A DNA stretch of 64,000 nucleotides from Arthrobacter sp. MMS18-M83 (lineage in GTDB: Bacteria > Actinomycetota > Actinomycetes > Actinomycetales > Micrococcaceae). The stretch is from positions 496,001-560,000 of the forward strand of contig NZ_CP113343.1 in the NCBI RefSeq assembly GCF_026683955.1, in the 5' to 3' direction. The translations under genes and the position numbers were made by a program. Positions 42,809 through 54,395 of the stretch are shown in pieces (within the stretch, counting starts at the first letter, position 1; every line of letters starts with the position of its first letter). Under the pieces are notes generated by a model. The model worked only from the letters and a program-made list of their open reading frames with translations, searched no databases and was not told the DNA's origin.

Positions 42809-42817
42809 CCGCTGCCG

Positions 42818-42859
42818 CGAAGGGCGCCTGCTTTCCCATGGGATAGCAGGCGCCCTTCG
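42818..42859 (+). terminator. Terminator of pdtaR
   Basis: A 15-bp perfect stem (cgaagggcgcctgct / agcaggcgcccttcg) with a 12-base loop starts 9 bases after the pdtaR stop. Confidence 0.85.
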
Positions 42860-42947
42860 TCGTCCCGGGAAGCGCGCTGCGGCGCCCTTCGCGGCCCTCG
42901 AGGCATCCGGAACCCGGAACCCGGAACAAGCTTCCCAAGCCGCCAAA

Positions 42948-42980
42948 AAGGAGGCCCCGCCAAAACGGCGGGGCCTCCTT
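42948..42980 (-). terminator. Terminator of pyk, possibly bidirectional
   Basis: A 14-bp perfect stem (aaggaggccccgcc / ggcggggcctcctt) with a 5-base loop, preceded by an A-run on the plus strand that becomes a T-run for minus-strand transcripts. It lies 17 bases past the pyk stop. Confidence 0.88.
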
Positions 42981-42997
42981 AGTTGAACCGAGAGAGA

Positions 42998-44494
42998 TCA
43001 GGCCTTGCCCGACTTCTTCTTCTTTTCCGGCCAGGGACCGACCTTTTCCTTGCGCGCGGACTCTTCCACGCGAGACGTGTCAGCCAGGTCGCCCACCCTG
43101 TGGACCTTCAGGGAGTTCGTCGAGCCGGCCTGTCCGGGAGGCGAACCGGCAGCAATGACCACGAGGTCACCGTTCTCGACGATCTTCATTTCCAGAAGGC
43201 TGCGGTCAACCTGGGCAGTCATGGCGTCGGTGTGCCCCACCATGGGAACCAGGACCGGCCGGATGCCCCACGTCAGCGCCAGCTGGTTCCAGACCTGCTC
43301 CACCGGGGTGAAGGCGAAGACCGGCTTGACTGGGCGCAGACGGGACAGGCGGCGGGCTGAGTCACCGGACTGCGTGAACGTACAGATGTACTTTGCGTCC
43401 AGCTGGTCGGCGATTTCGACGGCGGCACGCGTGATAGCGCCACCGCGGGTCTTGGGCTTGGTACCCAGCGGAGGAACGCGTTCGAGGCCGTGTTCTTCAG
43501 TGGACTCGATGATCCTGGCCATCGTCTTGACGGTTTCGATCGGGAACTTGCCCACGCTGGTCTCGCCGGAGAGCATGACCGCATCGGCGCCATCGAGCAC
43601 GGCGTTGGCGCAGTCCGATGCCTCGGCGCGGGTCGGACGGGGGTTGTCGATCATCGACTCAAGTACCTGGGTAGCAACGATGACGGGCTTCGCCCAACGG
43701 CGTGCCAGCTCGATCGCGCGCTTCTGCACGATCGGCACTTCCTCAAGCGGAAGCTCCACGCCCAAGTCGCCACGGGCAACCATGATGGCGTCGAAGGCGT
43801 CGATGATTTCGTGGAGCTGGGCCACTGCCTGCGGCTTCTCGATCTTGGCGATCACCGGCACGCGGCGGCCTGCTTCGTCCATGATTTCGTGAACGCGCTT
43901 GATGTCCGATGCATCACGAACGAACGACAGCGCAACCATGTCGACGCCGCGCTTCAAGGCCCAGCGGAGATCGTCCTCGTCCTTTTCACTCAGCGCGGGG
44001 ACGTTGACGGCAACGCCAGGCAGGTTGATGCCCTTGTTGTTGGAAACCCAGCCACCAACCGTCACCTTGGCAACTACCTTGACATCGTCAACCTCGATGG
44101 CACGAAGTGCAACCTTGCCGTCGTCGATCAGCAGTGCGTCGCCGACGTTGACGTCTTCCGTAAGGCTCTTGAGCGTCGTGGAGCAAATGTCCTTGGTCCC
44201 CGGAACGTCCGCGGTGGTGATGGTGAACGTGTCACCGACAGCGAGTTCGTGGGGACCGTCGACGAAGCGGCCGAGGCGGATCTTCGGGCCCTGCAAGTCG
44301 GCCATGATGGCAACGGGCTTGTGGAGCTGGGCGGCGGCTTTGCGGACGTTCTCGTACGTGTTGTCGTGTACCGAGTAGTCGCCATGGCTCATGTTCATGC
44401 GGGCGACGTCGACGCCGGCTTCCAGCACCGCGAGGGTGTTGTCAAAGCTGGAAATTGCCGGTCCGAACGTTGCCACGATTTTCGCGCGTCTCAT
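42998..44494 (-). CDS. pyk: Pyruvate kinase
   Basis: 498 residues converting phosphoenolpyruvate and ADP to pyruvate and ATP, the last step of glycolysis. Landmarks are RRAKIVATFGPAISSF, IMADLQGPKIRLGRF, the catalytic Lys region VIAKIEKPQAV, IMVARGDLGVELPLEEVP and MLSGETSVGKFPIETV, with a C-terminal regulatory domain. The protein ends in a Lys-rich tail (GPWPEKKKKSGKA) after the usual end, seen in related actinobacteria but unusual elsewhere. It lies downstream of gltD on the same strand. Confidence 0.97.
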   Translation of the reverse strand: MRRAKIVATFGPAISSFDNTLAVLEAGVDVARMNMSHGDYSVHDNTYENVRKAAAQLHKPVAIMADLQGPKIRLGRFVDGPHELAVGDTFTITTADVPGTKDICSTTLKSLTEDVNVGDALLIDDGKVALRAIEVDDVKVVAKVTVGGWVSNNKGINLPGVAVNVPALSEKDEDDLRWALKRGVDMVALSFVRDASDIKRVHEIMDEAGRRVPVIAKIEKPQAVAQLHEIIDAFDAIMVARGDLGVELPLEEVPIVQKRAIELARRWAKPVIVATQVLESMIDNPRPTRAEASDCANAVLDGADAVMLSGETSVGKFPIETVKTMARIIESTEEHGLERVPPLGTKPKTRGGAITRAAVEIADQLDAKYICTFTQSGDSARRLSRLRPVKPVFAFTPVEQVWNQLALTWGIRPVLVPMVGHTDAMTAQVDRSLLEMKIVENGDLVVIAAGSPPGQAGSTNSLKVHRVGDLADTSRVEESARKEKVGPWPEKKKKSGKA

Positions 44495-44551
44495 ATACCT
44501 ACCCTAATAGTGTGCTGCAGTTGGAGTTGGGAAAGCGTCGTGCGCCGGCCC

Positions 44552-46009
44552 TTAGAGGACCGATATAGCCCGGTCGGTGGGAGCCACCGGCGCGGGGAGA
44601 ATAGTGCTGCCCATCAGGAACTTGTCGACGGCGGCAGCGCAGGCGCGGCCTTCGGCGATAGCCCAGACAATCAAGGACTGCCCGCGGCCGGCATCGCCGG
44701 CCACGAAAACGCCCTCGGTGTTGGTCATGTAGTACCCATCTCGGGCCACGTTGCCGCGGCCGTCGAATTCTGCGCTGACCTGTTCGGTGATACCGGCAGG
44801 TTCCGCGCCCGTAAAGCCAAGCGACAGCAAGACCAGATCAGCCGGGATGACGCGTTCGGTGCCGGCCTTCGGCAGTCGCTTGCCGTCCACGAATTCGGTC
44901 TCGGCAACCTTGACCCCTGTGAGCTTGCCGTTTTCTCCGACAAATTCAACAGTGGAAGCAAGGTATGTGCGTTCGCCGCCCTCCTCGTGCGCGCTGGCAA
45001 CCTCGAAGAGCGTCGGGAACGTCGGCCATGGCTGGTGCGAGGCACGTTCAAGCGGGGGCTGCTTGCCGATCGCAAGCGTGGTGACAGACGCGGCGCCATG
45101 TCGGTGTGCCGTGCCGAGGCAGTCGGCGCCAGTGTCGCCGCCACCGAGGATTACCACATGCTTGCCCTTGGCATCGATCTGGCCTTCCACGGTTTCACCC
45201 GCAACCACGCGGTTGGCGGGCACCAGGTAATCCATGGCGAAGTGGATGCCTTCAAGCTGGCGGCCGGGAATGGGAAGATCGCGCGGCACGGTAGCACCGG
45301 TGGCAATCACCACGGAATCGTAGCGTCGGCGCAGTTGCTCCCACGTCACGTCGCTTCCGACCGCCACACCGGTACGGAACCGGGTGCCCTCTGCCTTCAT
45401 CTGCTCGACTCGGCGGTCGACCTGTTCCTTCTCCATCTTGAAATCGGGGATGCCATAGCGCAGCAGTCCCCCGATCTTGTCGTCGCGCTCATAGACGGCT
45501 ACGGTGTGTCCGACGCGCGTCAGTTGCTGTGCAACTGCAAGCCCCGCGGGGCCCGAGCCGACGACGGCGACCGTCTTACCGGAGAGGCGCGTCGGCGGAA
45601 GCGGCTGTACCCAGCCGTTCTCAAAGGCGTCGTCAATGATGGAAACTTCAACCTGCTTGATGGTCACAGCGGGCTGGTTGATGCCCAAAACACAGGATGC
45701 CTCACAGGGTGCGGGACACAACCGGCCCGTGAACTCCGGGAAGTTGTTCGTAGCGTGCAAGCGCTCGATCGCTTCCTCGCCCTTTCCGCGCCAGGTGAGG
45801 TCGTTCCACTCAGGGATGAGGTTCCCCAAGGGGCAGCCTTGGTGGCAGAACGGAACGCCACAGTCCATGCAGCGGCCGGCCTGGCTCTTGAGCACGCCCT
45901 TGTCCTGGGCCTCATAGACTTCCTTCCAGTCCATGATGCGGACAGGAACGGGACGGCGTGGCTGCGTCTCGCGCTGCCGGACTTTCAGAAATCCGCGTGG
46001 ATCAGCCAC
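44552..46009 (-). CDS. gltD: Glutamate synthase (NADPH) small subunit
   Basis: 485 residues. The N-terminal ferredoxin-like part has the [4Fe-4S] Cys motif [17 protein letters not shown] and [12 protein letters not shown]. An FAD site [20 protein letters not shown] and an NADPH site [17 protein letters not shown] follow, ending in the [21 protein letters not shown] motif. It passes electrons from NADPH to the large subunit. Its start overlaps the end of gltB by 8 bases, so the two are co-translated. Confidence 0.97.
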   Translation of the reverse strand: MADPRGFLKVRQRETQPRRPVPVRIMDWKEVYEAQDKGVLKSQAGRCMDCGVPFCHQGCPLGNLIPEWNDLTWRGKGEEAIERLHATNNFPEFTGRLCPAPCEASCVLGINQPAVTIKQVEVSIIDDAFENGWVQPLPPTRLSGKTVAVVGSGPAGLAVAQQLTRVGHTVAVYERDDKIGGLLRYGIPDFKMEKEQVDRRVEQMKAEGTRFRTGVAVGSDVTWEQLRRRYDSVVIATGATVPRDLPIPGRQLEGIHFAMDYLVPANRVVAGETVEGQIDAKGKHVVILGGGDTGADCLGTAHRHGAASVTTLAIGKQPPLERASHQPWPTFPTLFEVASAHEEGGERTYLASTVEFVGENGKLTGVKVAETEFVDGKRLPKAGTERVIPADLVLLSLGFTGAEPAGITEQVSAEFDGRGNVARDGYYMTNTEGVFVAGDAGRGQSLIVWAIAEGRACAAAVDKFLMGSTILPAPVAPTDRAISVL

Positions 46010-49000
46010 CGGTTACCTCCAGGATTCGAGACCATACTTCTTCGCCGTCGGGGTCAAGGCCCTCTTCGATAGCGTCGAGACGGGTTTGCAGGACTGCGGC
46101 GTAGTCGCGCGGCAGAACTTTGGTGATGCGGGCAGCTGTGTCGTCAAAGTTTTCGAGCAAGCGGCCTGCGAGGACGGATTCGGTTTCTTCCAGGTGCTTG
46201 ACCAGGAGGCCGTGGACGATGGTGCGGTCCTCGTCGTCAAGCTCAAGCAACTGCAGCTCGCCGGTGTCCAAGGCTTGCTTGTTGACCCGGGCAGGCTGGA
46301 GGTCCAACACGTAGGCAGTACCACCGGACATGCCCGCACCGAAGTTGCGGCCCGTGCGCCCGATGATGAGCGTCTGGCCGCCGGTCATGTACTCGCAGCC
46401 ATGGTCACCGATGCCTTCGACGACGGCGGTGGCACCCGAGTTGCGCACCAGGAATCGTTCGCCTACCTGGCCACGCAGGAACATTTCTCCGCTCGTGGCG
46501 CCGTAGCCGATCACGTTGCCGGCGATCACGTTCCGTTCCGCCTGGAAAACGTTGGTGCGGTCCGGACGGACGATGATGCGCCCACCGGAGAGGCCCTTGC
46601 CGACGTAGTCATTCGAGTCACCGAACATGCGGAGGGTAATGCCAGCGGGAAGGAATGCTCCCAGCGACTGCCCGGCGGTCCCCTTCAACGTGATATCGAT
46701 AGTGTCAGTAGCGAGCACATCGATGCCGAACGTCTTGGTCACCACGTGCCCCAGCATGGTGCCCACCGAACGGTCCGTGTTGATGACGTCGACGGCGATC
46801 TTCACCGGCGTGCGGTCGCTCAATGCCTCCGCGGCCATCCCGATGAGGCGCTGGTCGAAGTGCTTGTCGAGTTCGTGGTTCTGGCCGGTGAGGTTCCGCA
46901 GGGGAACGTCGTCGTCGAACTCGAGGCCGTGCAGGATCGGGTCCAGGTCGAGGCCTTCGGCCTTCCAGTGGTCGATCGCTTCGCGGGTGTCCAGGAATTC
47001 TGCGTGGCCGATCGCCTCTTCGAGGCTGCGGAAGCCAAGCTCGGCCAGCAGTTCGCGGACTTCCTCGGCAAGGAACTCGAAGAAGTTGACCACGAATTCC
47101 GGCTTGCCGTTGAAGCGCGAACGAAGCTCAGGGTTTTGCGTCGCCACACCGACCGGGCAGGTGTCGAGGTGGCAGACGCGCATCATGATGCAGCCGGAAA
47201 CCACCAGGGGCGCGGTCGCGAAACCGTACTCCTCAGCACCCAGCAAAGCGGCGATGACGACGTCGCGGCCGGTCTTGAGCTGGCCGTCCACCTGGACCAC
47301 GACGCGGTCGCGGAGCCCGTTGAGCATCAGCGTCTGCTGGGTCTCGGCGAGGCCGAGCTCCCACGGGACACCCGCGTGCTTGAGCGAGTTCAGCGGCGAG
47401 GCGCCGGTTCCGCCGTCGTGCCCTGAGACGAGCACGACGTCGGCCTTCGCCTTGGTGACGCCGGCGGCCACCGTGCCGATCCCGACTTCGGACACAAGCT
47501 TCACGTGCACGCGTGCCGACGGGTTGGCCCGCTTGGCATCGTAGATGAGCTGCGCGAGGTCTTCGATCGAGTAGATGTCGTGGTGCGGCGGCGGGGAAAT
47601 GAGCCCGACGCCGGGGGTCGAGTGACGCGTCCGGGCTACCCAGGGGTATACCTTCTGCGCCATCAGCTGGCCACCTTCACCGGGCTTGGCGCCCTGGGCC
47701 ATCTTGATCTGGATGTCCTCGGCGTTGGTCAGGTACAGGCTGGTCACACCAAAACGGCCTGAAGCGATCTGTTTGATGGCGGAGCGGCGCTCAGGATCCA
47801 GCAGCCGGTCCACGTCTTCGCCGCCTTCACCGGTGTTGGACTTGGCGCCCAGGCGGTTCATGGCGATTGCAAGCGTTTCGTGGGCTTCCTTGGAGATGGA
47901 GCCGTAGCTCATGGCTCCTGTGGAGAAGCGCTTCACGATGCTGGAAACGGGCTCTACTTCCTCGAGCGGCACTGCGGGGCGCAGGCTGTCCTTGAACTTC
48001 AGGAGCCCACGGAGGGTCATCAGGTTCTCGGACTGATCGTCAATGCCCTTGGTGTAGGACTTGAAGATGTCGTAGCGGCGTTCGCGGGTTGCGTGCTGCA
48101 ACCGGAAGACGGTCTCCGGGTTGAACAGGTGCGGCTCGCCGTCGCGGCGCCATTGGTATTCGCCGCCGCCGAGCAGCGGGCGGTGCGGCAGCTCGATGCC
48201 GCCTTCCGGGTAGGCCATCTGGTGGCGTGCGGAAACTTCGGCAGCGATGACATCCAGGCCCACGCCGCCGAGCTGCGAGTGGGTGCCGGAGAAGAATTCG
48301 TCCACGAGGTCCTGGGACAGGCCCAGGGCTTCGAACGTCTGGGCGCCGGTGTACGAGGCCACCGTGGAAATACCCATCTTGGACATGATCTTCAAGACGC
48401 CCTTGCCGAGGCCCTTGATGAGGTTGTAGACGCCGTCTTCCGGGGTCACACCCACTACCTCGCCAGTGCTGATCAGCTGCTCCACGGATTCCATGGCCAG
48501 GTACGGGTTCACCGCGGATGCGCCGAAGCCGACGAGCACGGCCACATGGTGCGTTTCGCGGACATCACCGGCCTCGACTACCAGGGCGGTCTTGGTGCGG
48601 TTGGCGCTGCGGAGCAAGTGGTGGTGCACTGCACTGACGAGCAGAAGGGACGGGATCGGTGCCCACTGGGCGTTGGAGTCGCGGTCGGACAACACGATGT
48701 ACTGCACGCCACGGTTGATCGCGCCGGAAACCTGCTCGCAGATTTCGGTGAGGCGGCTGCGCAGGGCTGCTTCGCCGCCTTCCGGACGGTAGAGGCCCCG
48801 GACCTTCATGGCGACCTTGTCGCCGTCGGCGTTTTCGATATTGGCGATCTTGGCGAGCTGGTCGTTGTTGATCACCGGGAACGGCAGGGAGATCTGCGGC
48901 TGGCGCACCTGCCCGACGTCGAGAAGGTTGCCGTTGGGACCGATGGCGCACTTCAGCGAGGTAACGAGCTCTTCGCGGATGGCGTCCAGCGGCGGGTTGG

Positions 49001-50615
49001 TGACCTGGGCGAAGGACTGCACAAAGTAGTCGAAAAGCAGGCGCGGGCGCTTGGACAGGACGGCAACCGGGGTGTCGGAGCCCATGGCGCCGAGCGGTTC
49101 GGCACCGGTGCGGGCCATCGGCCCGAGGAGGATCTTCAGTTCTTCGGTGGTGTAACCGAAAGTCCGCTGGCGGATGTTCACGGACGCAGCCGTGTGCAGC
49201 ACGTGCTCGCGCTCAGGGAGATCGTTCAGGTCGATCAGGTTGTCCTTGACCCACTCAGCCCAAGGATTCGCCGCGGCGACCTCGGCCTTGACCTCTGCGT
49301 CGTCGATGATGCGACCGGCTTCGGTGTCCACCAGGAACATCTTGCCCGGCGAAACGCGGCCCTTCTTGACTACCTTGGCGGCTTCGACGTCGATCACGCC
49401 GACTTCGGAGGCGAAGATGATCAGACCATCTTCGGTGATCCAGTAGCGGCCAGGGCGCAGGCCGTTGCGGTCAAGGGTCGCACCAACAAGATTGCCGTCG
49501 GTGAAGGACACGGCTGCGGGACCGTCCCACGGCTCCATGAGCAGCGAGTGGTACTCGTAGAAGGCACGGCGTGCGGGATCCATGGTGGCATGGTTTTCCC
49601 AGGCCTCCGGGATCATCATCATGATCGAGTGCGTAATGGGGCGGCCGGAAAGCCAGAGCAGCTCGGCAACCTCATCGAAGGACGCGGAGTCCGAAGCACC
49701 CGGAGTACAGATGGGGTACAACTCTTCAGGTGAATCGCCCAGCAGGGGGTTCGCGAGCTGGGACTGGCGGGCCCGCATCCAGTTCCGGTTGCCCTTGACG
49801 GTGTTGATTTCGCCGTTGTGGGCAATGGTGCGGAAGGGCTGGGCGAGGGGCCACGAGGGGAAGGTGTTCGTGGAGAAGCGCGAGTGCACGATCGCCAGCT
49901 TGGTCTTGAAGCGCTTGTCTGAAAGGTCCGGGTAGAACGGCTCGAGCTGGGCGGTGGTCAACATCCCCTTGTACACGATGGTGCGCGAGGACAGGGACGG
50001 GAAGTATACGCCGAACTTGTTCTGTGCGCGCTTGCGGATACGCCAGGCGCGGGAGTCCAGTTCGTTGCGGTCCAGCACCTCGCCCGTAGCGGAGGCAAAG
50101 AAGGGCTGAGAGAAGTAAGGCATGCAGGCACGGGCCATGGCGCCGACCAGGTCCCCTACTACCGGTACCTCGCGCCAGCCAAGGACCGTCAGGCCCTCGT
50201 CCACTGCAAGCGCCTCGATGCCGGCCTTCGCGGTCTCGGCTTCGCGGGTTTCGGCCGGCAGGAAGGCAGTGCCAACGACGTACTGGCCCGGTGCAGGCAG
50301 CTCGAATTCGGCGACGGCCCGGAAGAACTCGTCCGGAACCTGCATCAGGAGGCCGGCGCCGTCGCCAGTGCCTTCGTCGGCGCCGACGGCGCCGCGGTGT
50401 TCAAGGTTGCGCAGGGCAGTCAGGGCCGCTTCCACGATGTCGTAGCCGGGTTCACCACGCAGGGTGGCGATAATGGCCAGGCCGCAAGCGTCCTTCTCCT
50501 GCTCAGGGTTGTAGAGTCCCTGGGCTTCCGGGAGCGCAGCGAAACGCTTGAAGGGCGAGATGGCCCCCTGCGGTTCGACTGTTTCGGACCAACTTGGGTT
50601 ATGAAGATGGGTCAT
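46002..50615 (-). CDS. gltB: Glutamate synthase large subunit
   Basis: About 1537 residues from ATG 50615 ([15 protein letters not shown]). A 43-residue propeptide precedes Cys44 ([19 protein letters not shown]), the glutamine amidotransferase nucleophile after cleavage. The FMN/synthase domain follows, with the 3Fe-4S Cys cluster [17 protein letters not shown] and [21 protein letters not shown]-terminal GXGXG beta-helix closes the protein. It makes two glutamates from glutamine and 2-oxoglutarate. A longer frame upstream of 50615 has no support. The 263-bp gap upstream to lgt should contain the promoter. Confidence 0.97.
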   Translation of the reverse strand: MTHLHNPSWSETVEPQGAISPFKRFAALPEAQGLYNPEQEKDACGLAIIATLRGEPGYDIVEAALTALRNLEHRGAVGADEGTGDGAGLLMQVPDEFFRAVAEFELPAPGQYVVGTAFLPAETREAETAKAGIEALAVDEGLTVLGWREVPVVGDLVGAMARACMPYFSQPFFASATGEVLDRNELDSRAWRIRKRAQNKFGVYFPSLSSRTIVYKGMLTTAQLEPFYPDLSDKRFKTKLAIVHSRFSTNTFPSWPLAQPFRTIAHNGEINTVKGNRNWMRARQSQLANPLLGDSPEELYPICTPGASDSASFDEVAELLWLSGRPITHSIMMMIPEAWENHATMDPARRAFYEYHSLLMEPWDGPAAVSFTDGNLVGATLDRNGLRPGRYWITEDGLIIFASEVGVIDVEAAKVVKKGRVSPGKMFLVDTEAGRIIDDAEVKAEVAAANPWAEWVKDNLIDLNDLPEREHVLHTAASVNIRQRTFGYTTEELKILLGPMARTGAEPLGAMGSDTPVAVLSKRPRLLFDYFVQSFAQVTNPPLDAIREELVTSLKCAIGPNGNLLDVGQVRQPQISLPFPVINNDQLAKIANIENADGDKVAMKVRGLYRPEGGEAALRSRLTEICEQVSGAINRGVQYIVLSDRDSNAQWAPIPSLLLVSAVHHHLLRSANRTKTALVVEAGDVRETHHVAVLVGFGASAVNPYLAMESVEQLISTGEVVGVTPEDGVYNLIKGLGKGVLKIMSKMGISTVASYTGAQTFEALGLSQDLVDEFFSGTHSQLGGVGLDVIAAEVSARHQMAYPEGGIELPHRPLLGGGEYQWRRDGEPHLFNPETVFRLQHATRERRYDIFKSYTKGIDDQSENLMTLRGLLKFKDSLRPAVPLEEVEPVSSIVKRFSTGAMSYGSISKEAHETLAIAMNRLGAKSNTGEGGEDVDRLLDPERRSAIKQIASGRFGVTSLYLTNAEDIQIKMAQGAKPGEGGQLMAQKVYPWVARTRHSTPGVGLISPPPHHDIYSIEDLAQLIYDAKRANPSARVHVKLVSEVGIGTVAAGVTKAKADVVLVSGHDGGTGASPLNSLKHAGVPWELGLAETQQTLMLNGLRDRVVVQVDGQLKTGRDVVIAALLGAEEYGFATAPLVVSGCIMMRVCHLDTCPVGVATQNPELRSRFNGKPEFVVNFFEFLAEEVRELLAELGFRSLEEAIGHAEFLDTREAIDHWKAEGLDLDPILHGLEFDDDVPLRNLTGQNHELDKHFDQRLIGMAAEALSDRTPVKIAVDVINTDRSVGTMLGHVVTKTFGIDVLATDTIDITLKGTAGQSLGAFLPAGITLRMFGDSNDYVGKGLSGGRIIVRPDRTNVFQAERNVIAGNVIGYGATSGEMFLRGQVGERFLVRNSGATAVVEGIGDHGCEYMTGGQTLIIGRTGRNFGAGMSGGTAYVLDLQPARVNKQALDTGELQLLELDDEDRTIVHGLLVKHLEETESVLAGRLLENFDDTAARITKVLPRDYAAVLQTRLDAIEEGLDPDGEEVWSRILEVTGG

Positions 50616-50878
50616 TGAAGACGTCCTTCCTCGAGATCGTGCGAATGGAAGGGACAACGTTGGCCCCACCTTGCCTGCCGTGTGACGGGCATAACAAAGC
50701 GCTAGTTACTTGAAATTGTAGGTCAGCGGGCAAGACGCAACGAACAGTTACGCTTGTCCCTGACCCAAGCTTGACCGCGGAGCCTCTGTGTGCTGCCGGG
50801 CGACTGCCAAGGGGTGCCACGACGCTGTGGCCGGGGGCCTCTGGGCGGTAGCCCGGTTCCCCTGTGCCGTAGCGCTGG
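50616..50878 (-). promoter_or_regulatory. gltB upstream region
   Basis: No gene in 263 bases between lgt and gltB. On the minus strand a TACAAT hexamer (complement of 50715-50720) is a good -10 candidate; no matching -35 at proper spacing is clear. Ammonium or 2-oxoglutarate control is expected for gltBD, but no operator is recognisable. Confidence 0.4.
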
Positions 50879-52081
50879 CTACTTGGTGCTGCCAGCTTCC
50901 GGCCCGGATCCGGGGGCGCTGCTGGCGGTGGTTTCGGTGGACGCGGAGCCGGAATCCGACGTGACGCCGGCGTGTGACTCCTCGGCCGTTTCCGTTGGCT
51001 CAGCAGTATGGCCCAGATCGCTTTGGTTATTCCGGAGATTACCATGCGCACCGGTATCTGAGACAGATCCGTCCGCATCATGGTCCGTTGTACCGGTCAC
51101 AATTGTGCTGTTGGTCTCATCGTCCACGTCGCCGGAGTCATCCGTGCTTGAGTCATCTGCGCCGACGGCCACGGCAGCAGGTTCGCGGCCGGGAAGGTAC
51201 GCAGTATCCGGCACTGGCCTGCCACGCAGGCTCAGCACGATAAAGACGATAACCGCCGCGACGAACACGAAGATGCTCGTCCATACGTTGAGCCGCGTGG
51301 TGATGCCGAAGAGGTTGATCTGCTCTGCGTCGTCAATCCGCAGGGCTTCGATCCACACTCGACCAAGCGTGTAGTAAATGGCGTACAACCAAAAGAGACT
51401 GCCGCGGCGGAATTGGAAGCGGCGGTCCAGAACAAGCAGGATCGCGACACCGATGAGGTTCCACAGGGATTCGTAAAGGAACGTCGGGTGGAACAGAGTG
51501 CTGCTGGCCATCCCGGCCGGGAAGTTCGGGCTATTGGGATCGATCTGCAGACCCCACGGCAAGGTGGTGGGGCCGCCGAAAAGTTCCTGGTTGAACCAGT
51601 TCCCCCAACGCCCGATTGCTTGCGCCAGCAACAGACCCGGGGCCGCGGCGTCGAGGAATGCAGTGAGCTTGACGCCGGAGCGGCGGCAGCCCAGCCAGGC
51701 ACCGAAAACGCCGAGAACCACGGCACCCCAGATGCCCAGGCCGCCCCGCCAAATCTGCGGTATCAGGGAGAGGTCGCCGGTGCCGTTGAAACCAGGGCCG
51801 AAATACGCGTCGGGCGAGGAGAACACGTGGTACAGACGGCCGCCCACAATGCCGAACGGGATCGCCCAGATGGCGATATCCCACAGGCTGCCTTCTGGCG
51901 TGCCGCGACGCTTCCAGCGCACGGCTGTGAGCCACAGTCCCAGGATGATTCCCAGGAGAATGCACAGGGCATACGCGTGGATGCGGAGAGACCCCCACGG
52001 AAGCGGAATATCGAATCCGGACCATGAGGGGCTCGGAATGCTCATGGGAGCCATTGCCGCGGCGTGGAGGAGACTCTGCAT
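50879..52081 (-). CDS. lgt: Prolipoprotein diacylglyceryl transferase
   Basis: 400 residues. Seven membrane helices carry the Lgt signature GRWGNWFNQELFGGPT with the essential Arg, HPTFLYESLWNLIG and WIEALRIDDAEQ. It attaches diacylglycerol to the lipobox Cys of prelipoproteins. About 110 residues beyond the normal end form an acidic, Ser/Thr-rich, probably disordered cytoplasmic tail (SSTDDSGDVDDETNS and on), a common actinobacterial extension. It lies 19 bp after trpA on the same strand and is probably co-transcribed with it. Confidence 0.96.
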   Translation of the reverse strand: MQSLLHAAAMAPMSIPSPSWSGFDIPLPWGSLRIHAYALCILLGIILGLWLTAVRWKRRGTPEGSLWDIAIWAIPFGIVGGRLYHVFSSPDAYFGPGFNGTGDLSLIPQIWRGGLGIWGAVVLGVFGAWLGCRRSGVKLTAFLDAAAPGLLLAQAIGRWGNWFNQELFGGPTTLPWGLQIDPNSPNFPAGMASSTLFHPTFLYESLWNLIGVAILLVLDRRFQFRRGSLFWLYAIYYTLGRVWIEALRIDDAEQINLFGITTRLNVWTSIFVFVAAVIVFIVLSLRGRPVPDTAYLPGREPAAVAVGADDSSTDDSGDVDDETNSTIVTGTTDHDADGSVSDTGAHGNLRNNQSDLGHTAEPTETAEESHAGVTSDSGSASTETTASSAPGSGPEAGSTK

Positions 52082-52100
52082 TGTCTACGCTTTTCCTTTT

Positions 52101-52913
52101 CTAGGCCTGCGCTGTTGCCCGGCCGAGGCCGGCGCTGAGGTTCTTGGTGAGTTGCGCGACGGCGTCAACGCCGCCGTCGCGGATGGCCGCAACCAGTGCG
52201 GTACCGACGATCACGCCGTCCGCGTATGCCGCAATCTCGCGGACGTGGTCCGCGTTGGAGACTCCGAGCCCGACGCAGACCCGTTCGGCGCCGGCTGCAT
52301 GGGTGTCCGCGACGACCTTCTCGGCGCTGCTGCTGACCGACTGCCGGGTTCCGGTGACACCCATGATGGACACGGCGTAGACGAAGCCGCGGCTCGCCTC
52401 CACCGTCATGGCCAGGCGTTCCGGCGTGGACGATGGTGCCACGAGGAACACCCGGTCCAGTCCGTACTTGTCGGATGCCGCAAACCATTCGGCCGCTTCG
52501 TCCGGAATGAGGTCCGGCGTGATGAGTCCGGCTCCCCCGGCTTCGGCCAGCCTGCGGGAAAACTCGTCAACACCCATGCGCATCACGGGGTTCCAGTAGG
52601 TCATGACCAGCACTGCGGCGTCCGTGGCTGCGGTGATGCCAGCCACGACGTCGAAGACACTGGCCACGCGGAATCCATTGGCGATTGCCTCCGTTGTCGC
52701 AGCCTGGATGACAGAGCCGTCCATGACAGGGTCCGAGTAGGGGACGCCGATTTCGATGAGGTCTGCGCCGTTGCGGGCCATGGCAATGCCGGCATCGATG
52801 CTTGACTGAACGTCCGGGTAGCCTGCGGGCAGGTAGCCGATCAACGCGGCCCGGCCTTGTGCCTTGGCGCGGTCGATCGCGGCCGCGGACTTGCTGGTCA
52901 TCTGCTCAGTCAT
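52101..52913 (-). CDS. trpA: Tryptophan synthase alpha chain
   Basis: 270 residues; cleaves indole-3-glycerol phosphate to indole and glyceraldehyde 3-phosphate. The signature LIEIGVPYSDPVMDGSVIQA carries the catalytic Glu and the substrate loop. FLVAPSSTPERL and VCVGLGVSNADHV form the phosphate-binding part. The start codon overlaps the trpB stop (TGATG), giving coupled synthesis of the two subunits. Confidence 0.97.
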   Translation of the reverse strand: MTEQMTSKSAAAIDRAKAQGRAALIGYLPAGYPDVQSSIDAGIAMARNGADLIEIGVPYSDPVMDGSVIQAATTEAIANGFRVASVFDVVAGITAATDAAVLVMTYWNPVMRMGVDEFSRRLAEAGGAGLITPDLIPDEAAEWFAASDKYGLDRVFLVAPSSTPERLAMTVEASRGFVYAVSIMGVTGTRQSVSSSAEKVVADTHAAGAERVCVGLGVSNADHVREIAAYADGVIVGTALVAAIRDGGVDAVAQLTKNLSAGLGRATAQA

Positions 52914-54295
52914 CAGTTCTGGTCCTTGCTTGCTTCTTCAATGCTGATCTCAAGGTTGCTGCGTTCCGCCGGACCCTTGGGCTTGCGGGTGGAGAGCGTG
53001 GTTCCCTTGACGTTGCCGTTTTCATCCAGCATGTCGAACCATGCCGCCGCCGTTTCCACGTCCTTGTCACCGCGTCCAGACAGGTTCACGATGATAATCG
53101 TGTCCGCCGGGTTCTCCTTGCCCTCAGTGAGCTTCTTGCCCACCTTGATGGCCCCGGCGAGGGCGTGGGAGGACTCGATGGCGGGGATAATGCCCTCTGT
53201 CCGGCAGAGCAGGCGGAACGCGTCCATGGCTTCGGTGTCGGTAATGGGCTCGTACGTCACGCGGCCGATGTCCGCGAGGTAAGAGTGCTCAGGTCCGACG
53301 CTCGGGTAGTCCAGGCCGGCGGAAATCGAGTGCGATTCGATGGTCTGGCCGTCCTCGTCCTGCATGAGGTAGGACCGGGCGCCGTGCAGCACACCGGGGC
53401 GTCCGAGGGTGATGGCGGCTGCGTGACGGCCGGTTTCCACCCCGTCTCCGCCGGCCTCAAAGCCGTAGATCTTCACGGAAGCGTCGTCCAAGAAGCTGTG
53501 GAAGATGCCGATGGCATTGGAACCGCCGCCGATGCAGGCGCAGACGGCGTCCGGCAGCCTGCCTGCCTGCTCGAGGATCTGGGCGCGGGCTTCCTCGCCG
53601 ATGACTTCGTGGAAGAAGCGGACCATCGCCGGGAACGGGTGGGCTCCAGCCGCGGTGCCCAACAGGTAGTGCGTGTTGTCCACATTGGAGACCCAGTCGC
53701 GAAGGGCGTCGTTGATTGCGTCCTTGAGGGTCTGTGAACCGTTGGTCACAGGAACCACAGTGGCGCCCAGGAGTTGCATGCGGGCAACGTTGAGGGCCTG
53801 CCGCCGGCAGTCCTCAGCGCCCATGTAAACCACGCATTCCAACCCCAGGAGCGCAGCGGCCGTGGCGCTGGCAACGCCGTGCTGGCCGGCACCGGTCTCA
53901 GCGATGACGCGCGTCTTGCCCATGCGCTTGGCCAGCAAAGCCTGGCCCAGGACGTTGTTGATCTTGTGGGATCCGGTGTGGTTCAGGTCTTCGCGCTTGA
54001 GGAAAATGCGTGCCCCGCCAGCATGCTCGGAGAAACGCTTCGCTTCCGTGAGCAGTGACGGACGTCCCGAGTAGTTCTTGTTGAGATCCTTCAGCTGGGC
54101 GAGGAACTCAGGATCGGCCTTGGCTTTCTCGAACGTGTCCTGGACTTCGTCCAGCGCGGCGATGAGGGACTCAGGCATCCAGCGTCCGCCGTATGAGCCA
54201 AAGTACGGCCCTGCGGCGTTGCGCAGCGAAGCTCCGCCTTGTAGGAATGCGTCGGCCGCATTCTCTTCCGAGTTGGCTGTTGGTGCGTCCACCAT
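52913..54295 (-). CDS. trpB: Tryptophan synthase beta chain
   Basis: About 460 residues from ATG 54295 ([12 protein letters not shown]) with GGTGAG upstream; a GTG nine bases earlier is possible. PLP Lys lies in [20 protein letters not shown], the indole-tunnel and Glu region in [20 protein letters not shown], and the PLP-phosphate loop in [15 protein letters not shown]. It joins indole with serine. The gene has about 50 extra C-terminal residues compared with E. coli TrpB. 100 bp separate it from trpC upstream; nothing regulatory is obvious there. Confidence 0.97.
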   Translation of the reverse strand: MVDAPTANSEENAADAFLQGGASLRNAAGPYFGSYGGRWMPESLIAALDEVQDTFEKAKADPEFLAQLKDLNKNYSGRPSLLTEAKRFSEHAGGARIFLKREDLNHTGSHKINNVLGQALLAKRMGKTRVIAETGAGQHGVASATAAALLGLECVVYMGAEDCRRQALNVARMQLLGATVVPVTNGSQTLKDAINDALRDWVSNVDNTHYLLGTAAGAHPFPAMVRFFHEVIGEEARAQILEQAGRLPDAVCACIGGGSNAIGIFHSFLDDASVKIYGFEAGGDGVETGRHAAAITLGRPGVLHGARSYLMQDEDGQTIESHSISAGLDYPSVGPEHSYLADIGRVTYEPITDTEAMDAFRLLCRTEGIIPAIESSHALAGAIKVGKKLTEGKENPADTIIIVNLSGRGDKDVETAAAWFDMLDENGNVKGTTLSTRKPKGPAERSNLEISIEEASKDQN

Positions 54296-54395
54296 CAGTC
54301 TCACCGTCCTGTTCAGTTGGTAGTTGAGTTTTTCCAGGAGCCGCAGGACAGCCGCCAGCCGCGTTGTCCGTTCCAGGCCGCGAATCAGGACAGTC

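Noticed and set aside
43490..46072. An 860-residue plus-strand ORF opposite pyk and gltD
   Set aside because: It is fully antisense to two well-known enzymes and has shadow composition typical of high-GC DNA.
47880..49733. A 617-residue plus-strand ORF opposite gltB
   Set aside because: It is antisense to gltB with no motif and no ribosome site; a GC shadow.
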